A stretch of 64,000 nucleotides of DNA. Origin: Botrytis cinerea B05.10 (Eukaryota; Ascomycota; Leotiomycetes; Helotiales; Sclerotiniaceae). Numbering within the stretch: position 1 is the stretch's first letter; every line of letters begins with the position of its first letter. The translations under genes were made by a program, and so were the position numbers. The notes under the pieces were generated by a model, which did no database searches, was not told the DNA's origin, and saw nothing but the letters and a program-made list of their open reading frames with translations. Shown here piece by piece: positions 55,300 to 64,000 of this stretch. Location: contig NC_037315.1 in the NCBI RefSeq assembly GCF_000143535.2, positions 248,001 through 312,000 on the forward strand. The letters run 5' to 3'.

Positions 55300-58286
55300 G
55301 GTGTTGATGGGAAGATCTAAATTGGACTTTGAAGTATTGAAGTGAGTCGATGATGATGAGATGAGTGATGAGGATGATAATTGAAATGGTTGGAATTCCT
55401 CTTCTTCTTATACTAAACCTCTTGGCTATCAAAAAGTCCTCGAAGCGACAACAGTACCTCAACATCTCAGTATGTCTCACCGATCTAGATCCCCCTACCT
55501 CATCACTCACAAGGAAGTAATCAGAATACCGGGCCCCCAGCTGTGCATCTAGATGATTCAACTTCCGTCACAATTTAAAATTTCTAGTAGTCTCTACGAT
55601 TTCCACAAGTTTACCTAACGGCCAGCCCGAGAACCGACAACAAACCCACCGTCACACCAAAACTAGACGACCACCATCAACGCCCAAAACCAAATACCAC
55701 TGCAACTTACCTATGGATTTCATCCGATAGTATGAAGAAGCTCGCTTCAAAACGAGATATTTTCCCTCCGGGCACCTGGTCCGTGGGTATGAATCGTGTG
55801 GAGAGCTTTCATGCAAAGTCTTTACTCAGCGCAGAAAACAATCAAGCTTAATGCAATGGCTTCTTAATGTTTAAGCAGATGCTCTCCATCTACACTGAGT
55901 GTGGAGTAAAACGCGATCAATTACGATTCTTTTACAAATGTACTAGTACGGGATTTTTTTCTGTTTTGGGAATGGTTGAACTTTGGGCCATATCAAAGTG
56001 TGAGCTGATTGGATCAAATGGGGGTATAGCTTGGTGGTGCTGCTCCATAATTCTTGATGAGTAACGAAAGTCAAGAGAGATGTCAGCAATTGACAACGAT
56101 CAATCGTTGTTAATTTACCATGTATGTTATGGCTTGGCGAGATTTGACATCATTTGGTAAGAACCTTAAACGAATTACTTAAGTACGGTAAGCAGGTCTA
56201 GTGAAATGAAGAGCCGGTTATTAATCGAGGTGCAGCGATGCCCAGATCACGGGATGATGAAACTTTGTGGTATGTTGTTGTGTGTGGTATCTTGTGCAAG
56301 AATTGGGAAATCATTAGGGAGTTCTTGGTAAGCGGATAGAATAGATGTCATTGGGTTGTGAATCCGTTTTGCATGGGGTGGATTTTTATTGCGAAATTAT
56401 CTGGAGGTGGATAGTTTTATTCATGCGTTCGTGTCATCGACGGCTAGTTGGAGATGATTTTTGATGTCTCAAAGAACACTCTCTGGCCGTGTACGCATAT
56501 TGTTTCGAGATGATGGTTGTGAGCAAATTGCATATGGAACGCTTGAAGTGATGCTCTATTTTTGATAGTCATTACAGAAAGATCTGTTCTTACTCAAGGA
56601 CTAAACTTACAGTTCATTGATTGCGCGTTGTGGAAGTAGCGTGATGCAAATAAGTACTTGCAGTGTCTAAGATCTTGCCTTTTCCATGTCACACAAGCAG
56701 CTTTCAGCAGCATAATACCAAATATAATATTGATCTTCAAAAAAGCTAAAACCCAGATCAGGGATTGGTTTAGATCTTCTCGTTAACTACATCTTCATTA
56801 TCATTCCCACGCTTGTCACATTTCCATACCCAGACACTAAAGACTGAGCGATTCCCTACTCCTGCTTCGATGCTAAAGTTTTACCCTGGGCCTTTCGATT
56901 GTGGAGAGAGAATGTGATCGTCTTGTCACCTCGTATTCATATAGATCGTTAGGAAATACTGTGACAATCATCGGAAATTAGCATGAAGTGCGATCTGAAC
57001 TAGCATGAGTCTTGTCACGAAATTTCCAAATTGCTACAGTCAGTAGAGGTCTAGAAATGGAGGGATACTGGCGGTCAAGCTGGGAGTGGGAGTGGGAGTA
57101 TTACGGAAATCTACGCAATTTCTGGAATCCTAGATGCTATGTAAGCTATGACTGATTGCTCAGTAACATTTACTCAAGAGGAAGGAGGTAATATTACATA
57201 TATGATGATTTTGACTCATAAATTCATACTGAGATCTCGTGTATCAAGACTCTTCTCCTCCCGTTGTTTCCTTCAATATTGATTCATAAGTCACCTACCT
57301 TCACGTATGTAGGACTCCCTATATCTCACACACTACTCCCTCACGATTTCACATCAAAGCTTCGCCTCAAATTTCGCCTCTTCATGCTTCAACACCGCCA
57401 GTCTATCCCCTCACATCCTACGCGCTTTCTTCCAGCCCTTCTCATGCAACAATCTAGTCAACGAGCTTAATATTTATAAACTAGATATCCTCACTTCTCT
57501 CTATCATGATATATCTTATCGCTTCTCCCAACACACCAACAATCAATCCCATGCATCAACCCAATGATTTCTAATTTCAAATCCCCTTTTCCTTTCATCT
57601 TTTTGTCCGCGCGATATTGTGCTAAGATTTGTTAATCTAGAATGAGCATCTTAGAAGATACTGGTATAATGCTCTCTCCTAGTATCTAGTATCATGATAC
57701 AGTATGAATAAATACCATCATAAAATCTCTCTCTCCACCACTAGCGAAGACCTCAAAATACCAATGCTGGCCACCTGAGCTTACGCAGATTCACAGGCTC
57801 GAAGAATCGTGTCGTGTGGTGCTTAACACTCGTTCCTCTCTGCCAAGTCAAGGATTGAAAGTTCAAGAGAGCCGAGCGAAAGGAAAGCAGTAGAAGATAT
57901 TCGAACCTTTCAAGTAGATCTATTTCTATGTAGATATTTGCCACTTTTCTCTCCTTCGCTTACTCGCTCAAGAAGATGGTTGAGAAATATTTTAGTCAAG
58001 GTTCGGTGTGGGAATGTTCATTCAGCCAGCCCTTTAACCTTATAGTGTCTACCAAAATGTGGATCGACAGACTTTGAGAGTTCTACTATCCATATTGGCT
58101 AATCTATCTCATGAATTCATGTAACTTGTTTATTGTTATTTAAACTATCGATTCTAGCTAACATCGCATGATAAAATCTTATGATCAGAGGACACCTGAT
58201 GCATTTATAGTCACACAACGTAAACCGATGATTGATTGACTCGGGACCAGCAGCTATAAATCTAAATAACCATCATCACAAATTTC
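55300..58286. other. Three-kilobase gene-poor region
   Basis: No gene is supported on either strand. The left end holds the isochorismatase-like gene's promoter. The rest is unique, moderately AT-rich sequence with only short open frames, none with a recognisable motif. Confidence 0.45.
55407..55412 (-). promoter_or_regulatory. TATA-like element
   Basis: tataag on the minus strand lies about 110 bases before the start of the isochorismatase-like gene, followed by aagaagagg-type purine sequence. Assigned by position only. Confidence 0.4.
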
Positions 58287-59314
58287 CTATCCCCATCGCG
58301 AGTTCCTCTCTGATCCCATTCCAATTCCCATTCCCATTCCCATTCCCCTATCACTAGTTCTATCTCTTTGAGATTTCGAAATTGACATCGAGACTTTCAA
58401 CAGAGCATCTCTGTAATCTACGCCATCGACCGCTCGCACAGCCTCTCCAGCCTCCTCACGACTGACAAAATCAACGAAGCAAAAGTTTCGTCTATTATCC
58501 AGATTATTGTCCCGAGGGCACACCCTCTTACTCACTCCATCGCTAGAGGATATCAGCACATGTAACAAAAATCCAGATATTCAAGATGAACTTACATCTT
58601 GAACCTCTCGAAAATAGAACGAATCTCCAATTCATTCTCCGTCTGATCCAGCATTCTCGGCAACCCACCGACAAACAACCGTCTGCCTTCTTCTCTAGCC
58701 TTTGAAACCTGGAAATTTCTCAACGCATCATTCGATCCGCTTTATCCCGAGAGTTTATCGGGTTACGATTCTTCAGTCCTCGAACCCCAGTTACCCCAGC
58801 GGTTACAGCCAGAATTGGTATTCTCGCTATCTTTCCCTTGATCTGGACCACCACGTCTCACGTTCCCTTTTGGTCGACAAGGACGACATTCAACCGGGGG
58901 ACCAAATATTGCATAGCCTTATCTGCTACCTCCTTTTCTGCAAAGTCAATAAAGCAAATATCCTGGGCAACGACCCGTGAAAGAACAATAGATATATGAA
59001 CATTTGTAACAGAAGCTACACCGTTACTAGTAAGAAATTCATTAATACTATCTGGTGTAGTGGTATAAAGCAAATTCCCCAAATAGACACGACGACCTTT
59101 TGCAATAGCCCCAAAAGTCTCAAGGGACTCTTCATTTTGTCGTTCTGGTCTGTGGACTTTCACATCCTCGTCCCGGCTTCATTCTACTAGAGGCATGATA
59201 GGTTTGCCTTTGACGGTGATCATCTCTAGGTTTTCGGCTTGACCAATTTGTTGGTCTAGCTTCAGAGCTTGTATTTGCTGGAGCACGAACTCTCCAGTTT
59301 GATGAATCGGCCAT
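58287..59314 (-). pseudogene. Two-RRM RNA-binding protein, frame disrupted
   Basis: A gene for a nucleic-acid-binding protein with two RNA recognition motifs, but its frame is broken or unusually spliced. It starts MADSSNWRVRAPANTSSEAR (59314) in one frame; RRM1 lies in another (RRVYLGNLLY as RNP2, DICFIDFAE as RNP1). A TGA at 58857-58859 ends that frame. RRM2 follows (RRLFVGGLPRMLDQTENELE, RNP1 NFCFVDFV), with a good intron 58543-58595. Between the RRMs a third frame still reads linker-like text (RRGGPDQGKDSENTNSG) with TAA stops at 58763-58765 and 58742-58744. An intron 58695-58861 (gtgaga...gctag) would restore the frame, and about 66 bases near 59180-59250 would also need removal. It is either a decaying gene or one with newly intronised coding sequence. 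RRM domains themselves look intact. Confidence 0.5.
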
Positions 59315-60314
59315 GGTTTTGTTGCTGAATCCAAGAACCTCTGTCTGGAATGCAAGAGGAATACAAAGATCTCATTCGAAGGCTTTGTAAGTATTGGCAT
59401 GACCTTGGTGGTGATTATGACGTCTTCATAAACGGTATGGTTTAATGCATTTTGTTTTTTTTCTATCTTTTCTAGGTTTAGAGCTACGAGAGCTACATGC
59501 AATACGCCCTTGCGCTACCGCGCCAGCACACTCACGTGTGCATTCACTCGTATCACAACGGTCAGGTTTGGAACCATGTGATAATGAAGAAGCTTTTTTA
59601 AATTAGTCGGCGAGGCGTTATCTCAATATTCAGAATCTTCGTCGATAAATCGTTCTCTATCATTGATATTTTCAATTGCTCACTAGTAAGGATCGATTTT
59701 TGTGGACCAATCAAGGATCGGGGGGGGGGGGCGTCTATCTCCTCGAGATGAACGTCCTACGGTGATAAAGCTTCGAAATGCTCTTGCCTCTGTAATCACC
59801 GTGAGGTCTGAGGATGAGATAAGCGAGGAACTGGACTCCAAGGACCGCACGTATAGACTAGAATAGCTACATCAAGTATCAATCATGGCATCCTCAGCAC
59901 TCATCCCAAGATCCGTCTCACATGGCTAAAAGATTTTTCCACTTTTGCACCCAGATGCTGTTACAATGTAGAGTAAAATCGCAATTTCTGTGTTCTTATT
60001 CAGAGTCCAACATTGCTACATAAATTAATCTCAACTTGACGTTAATAACCTAAAGTCACAGCGCTCTCTCCATTATTACCATCATATGAATCATTATTAA
60101 ACCCCCGCAACAAAATATACACCAAAAACGAACACTACTCAACCATGGCATCATCATCTTCTTCCGTAAGATCAACAATAACCGCAGTAGCAGAGATTGG
60201 CTGTCCGATATGCGATGTGGAGACTGGACCACTCGCAGTTCTCTGGCCTAAACTAGGGGTATTAGCTATGTTCATCGGAGCAACCCAAGCATTTCTAGCA
60301 ATAGGTTCAGGTCT
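59315..60314. other. Intergenic region with G-run
   Basis: No supported gene; a 107-codon open frame overlapping the RRM start on the same strand (to 59502) has no motif. A run of 12 G lies at 59720-59731. A plus-strand frame at 60145-60345 overlaps the next gene's 3' end and is not called. Confidence 0.45.
59720..59731 (+). repeat. Poly-G tract of 12
   Basis: Uninterrupted run of 12 guanines on the plus strand, unusual in this AT-leaning genome and prone to sequencing or length error. Confidence 0.9.
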
Positions 60315-62016
60315 CTATGGGAGGCCATCGATGCCAGTTCCGTGAGAGAAAGTGGGATTATGGATACTAGACTGACCGTTCATTGGCCCATTTGTATCTA
60401 CCTTGATATTTCCACTCATGAGCCCAGCATTGTTATCAAGCCTATAACTCCCGTTCGTTAAAGGGCCACCACCGTTACTCGGTCTGGGCGGGAGGTAACG
60501 GTTGCGAAATTCGATTTGACCGACTCTTGACAATGCAATAAGCTCGCCTGAGAAGTCTTCCGCTGGCTCAGGATTAGGTGCATTTCTGTCAAAATTCAGC
60601 GTAAAGCATTCTTCAAGGCATTTGAAATCTCCAAGCTGTTTAATTTCCTGATCGTTGAGCTTACCGCCAATGCGAGCAAGTTCTATAGTGTCGGTTTCAC
60701 TTCTCAGGTGAGCGCTATACTCTTTGCGTAACTGCTCCATTTTCTGTTCTTTTTTCAGAAGTTCGGCTTTTAGCGCAAAAATCTCTTTTTGGAGCTTATC
60801 CTGATCAACGGCATTGTCCTCTTTCAGAGTCTTGATAGCATCGAGTCTACGGACTATGATTGGCTTACCGGATGCCTTCCGATAAACCTCCAAACAATAA
60901 TCGAGCTTCTCTTGCCAGAGATTAAACTTCGGAACGAAAATATCGTCACGGAATATGTGTGCAATTGCCAGAGCATCTCCAATCATTGACTTGATACTAC
61001 TGATTGCGACCTGTGTGAGTCTATGTACTGCAAGATGGCGTATCCCCGTCACTCGTATGAAAAGGGTATTGAGAGAATAACGTGCTTCCTGAGCAATGGC
61101 TTCAACTGGTATCTGACACTGGCAGATTACACCCCACCATAGGTTTAACTCTACATTTTCGGGACACTCCCATATGTTCTCATCTATTATCTTAGGAAGC
61201 CACTTTTGTGCAAATCGATAGCACATAGACTCTAATGCGGTTTGCAAAGATCGAAGTATTGTTATTTGAAGTATGAAGGGCAAATAAGGGAGGTTTGACT
61301 CTCGCTGGGAGTAATAGCCATGAGGACTATCTTTGTATTTTGGCAATACTAGAATAATATCATTCAGATTAGCTCAACGCAAAGAAATTCCGAGTCTGGG
61401 GGCAGATGAATCTTACCCTTCGAGTTCAAGGCCCTTGGAGTATACACGACTCCTTTGAATCCTCTCGATACATTAGGTCTCGGGTATTCAGGTATTTGGC
61501 CTCGACCTGATTTAGCGTCCTTGCATTGAGGTTTTGGCACATGAAGTTGATCTGGTCTAGCTGGATCAACAGACGAGTCTGCGCGACAGGGAACAACCTT
61601 TTGTGCAGTTAATAGATCCTTGGTTGTTTTTGAGATCTTCCCCCCTTGAACTCTTGGGTAGGATTTTCCTAAACGTTTGTCCACAATCCCTTCAACTGGT
61701 TTGATGTTGCCTGTCTTAGCAGTTTGCGTCCCATCAGTTTGCTGTAATGTTATGATTAATAAAAAGCACCCTGCTATTGAAAAGACACTGGTCAAACAAC
61801 ACCAACCTTTGCATTGTTGATGAGTTGCTTGCCAACATTCTCCTGATCATTATCACCGTTAACAGAGTCTTCAGAAGATCCATCATCTGAAGAAATCTCT
61901 ACGATGTCTGTAAAGACGATAGCAGTTTTTGCAGCAGCTGCAGCATCTTTGAAGACATTCGTGTGATGATCGCGTTGTTTATTAGCATCGTTTGTGTCTT
62001 TCATGATTGTATCCAT
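60315..62016 (-). CDS. Uncharacterised coiled-coil protein
   Basis: I do not recognise this protein with confidence. Model: exons 61807-62016, 61417-61741 and 60315-61348, 522 residues, joins in frame. The N-terminal ~70 residues are acidic and polar (VEISSDDGSSEDSVNGDNDQ), containing a VxISSDD string similar to SUMO-interacting motifs (IVEISSDD). The middle (exon 2) is basic and disordered. The C-terminal domain includes ENIWECPENVELNLWW (about 236-250) and RHLAVHRLTQVAISSIKSM (about 282-300), a pattern I have seen in uncharacterised fungal nuclear proteins. A coiled coil spans about 349-395 (LQKEIFALKAELLKKEQKME). The tail is Gly/Asn-rich. No signal peptide or membrane helix. A nuclear scaffold or regulator is possible, but that is inference. 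Confidence 0.75.
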
Positions 62017-63093
62017 GATTGCTGCTGTTACCAGAAATGGAGGTTGGAAGTCGAGTTTAATTGTGGAAGAGAATAAATAAACAATAAAGGATGTTGAGAA
62101 AATGATTGTTGTTGGAGGTCGGGACTTGGAAGTAAAGTAATGGGGTAAGGGTGGTCCGAACTGGACATAATATTCACTTTGTTATTAATCTCTCTTTCCT
62201 ATCCCGTGATAAAATAAACCTGCTCTTGCGGCCTACAAGGAAAAGAGTGAATGTGCAAAGAAGTAAAATGAACGTAAATAATCGGAGGTGTTTTATGAAT
62301 ATGAATATGGATATGAATACAACGTAGAAAGTGTACAGATTACTATACTTCATGCTAGTATCAACTTGGCTATAGATATACACACATATATATATATACA
62401 AACCGGTTATGAACAAGAGATTTACTGCATTCACTCCCATCAACAGGAGAAACTCTCCATTGCTGTGAGATATTCCACCCATCACAGACCCGACTTCTGA
62501 ATTGGTGAATTGGTGAATTGGTTATGAGCAATAATAAATATGAAATAGAATAGACACTGTTCTTGTCTGCTACTATTGCATTGCACAGATCCTGCTAGAT
62601 CTACAAAGGCTCACAAGGGATCTGTTATTGAATTGAATACTCACAGCCTAGTGTTATTTGCCCTCGATCTCTACACTCCTTCAGTCCAATCTCTTCTCTC
62701 CCTCCTTTCATCTCTCCCATGACTCAATATTTTAAACCAGAGTCCAAAATGTCTTCATCTGCAACCATGACAGTGAGACCACCGAGCTGCTAAACTTCTG
62801 CTAGGAAGACTTGAAAGGTTGTTGGTTCATCAAGTGCCAAAACAGAAGTCGATTCTATCCAATCATTTTGATCCACGGGTGGCTAGGGGCTTTCTCATAA
62901 TAAGTAGTGATCTGTACTTTTTTATTCTTGAACCAGATGTAGAGCCCACATGCTCATTGCCATGAATTGCAAGATAAAGGGTCTGTCTACAACACATGAA
63001 AAAGATTTTGTGGATAATCATACAATCATCAAAGCAGCTAATTCGATTTGATACCCAGTGTCATCCTTCTAGTGGAAGCTGTCAAATAATCAT
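62017..63093. other. Intergenic region, no gene seen
   Basis: Spacer of about 1.1 kb; the left end should hold the coiled-coil gene's promoter. It has a short (ta)n/(ca)n stretch at about 62378-62400 and gaattggtgaattggtg repeats near 62499-62521. No supported gene. Confidence 0.45.
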
Positions 63094-64000
63094 TCACCAA
63101 TCAGTACCCAATACATCAAATGGATTTGTTGGTTTTTTGTTTGCTGTACCAGTCTTATTCGAGTTGTCCCGCTTCCGTTTCTTCTTTTGCTTAGAAACTT
63201 CCGCAGAAGTGGCAGTAGATATTCCAATCTTTTGACTCGAATCTCCGAGAATCGTTTCTTTCATAGTCCTTAAGATGGAGTCCATTTTTTCGAGCCCATT
63301 GAGATCACTGAGACATGGCAGGTTTTGAAGCATATCATTTAGTTGCAGCAGTGGTAGAGGAACCGAGTTACGGCCACCAATAAGAGTCAAAAAGGTTATC
63401 ATCTGCTTCAAGATTCTGAAAGAGTAATGAGATCCTTGAATCTGGGCCATGACATGTATCATATCCCAATCCCAGTCACTCGTCTTACGGATAGTGTCAT
63501 CTGGGTCTGAGATTTGGAGTCCAGCCAAAACTTTTTTACCCAGGCTTACTTTGTCTATTGACTCCGACCACTCGGCATCTTGTGCGAATGAGATCGAGGT
63601 CCAGTGATCAGCAACGGATTGCCCCTTGTGCTTGGACCGTGTCTCGTGCAGGAAGTTTATAACTTCAATGCAAGCCTCTGAAATGTCTGAGGCACTTGGA
63701 ATTTCCCACTCTCTCCCGCGAGAAGCATTGGCTTGTCGTTTATTCTCAAAAACGGAGGTCGTCCTCTCTTCGACTGGAAGTAGTAAATTGATGCAACCAT
63801 ATGCCAGTTGTCGGATAGATGTGGACATCTCCCAAGCATTGGTTCGAGATGGGGAATCAATGAGAAATGGAAGAAAGACGTTGATGTTATTTGCACCATC
63901 CTTGGAGCCGCTTGAAGAATGGAAAAGACCAAGACATTTCATGAAATAAGGAAACTGAAGAACATACTCACAAATACGAGGATCGAGGACTTGCAGAGCA
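63094..64000 (-). CDS. C-terminal part of Asteroid-like protein (partial)
   Basis: The 3' part of a gene that runs off the right edge. The frame is open without a stop from 63094 to the window end, reading into LQVLDPRICEYVLQFPYFMK at its left-most visible residues, so the ATG at 63942 is probably internal. Visible features are FLPFLIDSPSRTNAWEMSTS, IRQLAYGCINLLLP, a largely helical middle, and a basic C-terminal nuclear-localisation-type run (SKQKKKRKRDNSNKT) before the end NPFDVLGTDW. From memory, fungal Asteroid proteins (XPG-nuclease-like) carry an LDPRI-x-E-x-VLQ and RTSAWE...RQLAY pattern here, which is why I suggest that family. The nuclease domain itself would lie outside the window, so the call is tentative. 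Confidence 0.5.
   Translation of the reverse strand, partial: ALQVLDPRICEYVLQFPYFMKCLGLFHSSSGSKDGANNINVFLPFLIDSPSRTNAWEMSTSIRQLAYGCINLLLPVEERTTSVFENKRQANASRGREWEIPSASDISEACIEVINFLHETRSKHKGQSVADHWTSISFAQDAEWSESIDKVSLGKKVLAGLQISDPDDTIRKTSDWDWDMIHVMAQIQGSHYSFRILKQMITFLTLIGGRNSVPLPLLQLNDMLQNLPCLSDLNGLEKMDSILRTMKETILGDSSQKIGISTATSAEVSKQKKKRKRDNSNKTGTANKKPTNPFDVLGTDW

Noticed and set aside
60145..60345. 66-codon plus-strand frame near the coiled-coil gene end
   Set aside because: It has a plausible ATG and some hydrophobic residues, but it overlaps the minus-strand gene's 3' end and has no family match; not strong enough to call.
1..64000. tRNA, rRNA, retrotransposon and DNA transposon genes
   Set aside because: Reading by eye I found no B-box-like GGTTCGAATCC with a matching cloverleaf, no reverse-transcriptase, integrase or transposase motifs, and no terminal repeats. 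A tRNAscan or RepeatMasker run would be decisive.

Overview
The window is nuclear DNA of a filamentous ascomycete. Genes carry short introns (mostly 45-90 bases, GT...AG), face both ways without operons, and encode fungal hallmarks: the eisosome protein Pil1, bystin/Enp1, Rad2, mitoribosomal Rsm22, and secreted GH92, GH55, sedolisin and S10 enzymes. The content suggests a Leotiomycete, possibly a plant-associated Sclerotiniaceae-like fungus, but that placement is inference from gene content and intron style. I see 20 genes that look complete, one cut by the right edge, one RRM gene of uncertain integrity and two clear gene relics. I recognise no tRNA, rRNA, transposon, CRISPR array or viral sequence.

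Layout. 0.4-11.2 kb is mostly housekeeping: a secreted GH92 alpha-mannosidase (+), RAD2/XPG nuclease (-), the NatC subunit NAA38 (+) and PIL1 (-). 11.2-15.1 kb is repeat-rich, with AT and pyrimidine minisatellites and one small secreted-protein gene. 15.1-20.3 kb holds two secreted acid-type peptidases in tandem, a sedolisin and a serine carboxypeptidase. 22.1-29.7 kb is an accessory block: a Baeyer-Villiger-type monooxygenase, a decayed BCS1-like AAA ATPase, a cytochrome P450 and a secreted Yellow/MRJP-like propeller protein. 32.7-38.4 kb has a sugar porter and a secreted GH55 beta-1,3-glucanase. 39.5-44.4 kb has a single-pass membrane protein and RSM22. 44.4-47.4 kb is gene-poor and contains a stop-riddled relic. 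47.5-55.3 kb is dense: a second P450, an orphan protein, ENP1, a DAO-type flavoprotein oxidase and an isochorismatase-fold hydrolase with a signal-peptide-like first exon. 55.3-64 kb is sparser: the RRM gene with frame problems, an orphan coiled-coil protein, and the C-terminal end of what may be an Asteroid/XPG-like protein.

How the genes relate. Secreted hydrolases (GH92, sedolisin, S10, GH55) and a sugar porter fit extracellular polymer breakdown and sugar uptake, but they are spread out and no shared regulation is visible. The monooxygenase, P450 and flanking genes could be remains of a small oxidative-metabolism locus; no polyketide synthase, NRPS or terpene synthase is present, so a biosynthetic cluster is not shown. 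ENP1 (18S rRNA processing and 40S maturation) and RSM22 (mitoribosome small-subunit assembly) are ordinary core genes. All exon models were built by hand from splice motifs, reading-frame continuity and protein-family alignment from memory; each multi-exon model given was checked for frame arithmetic.
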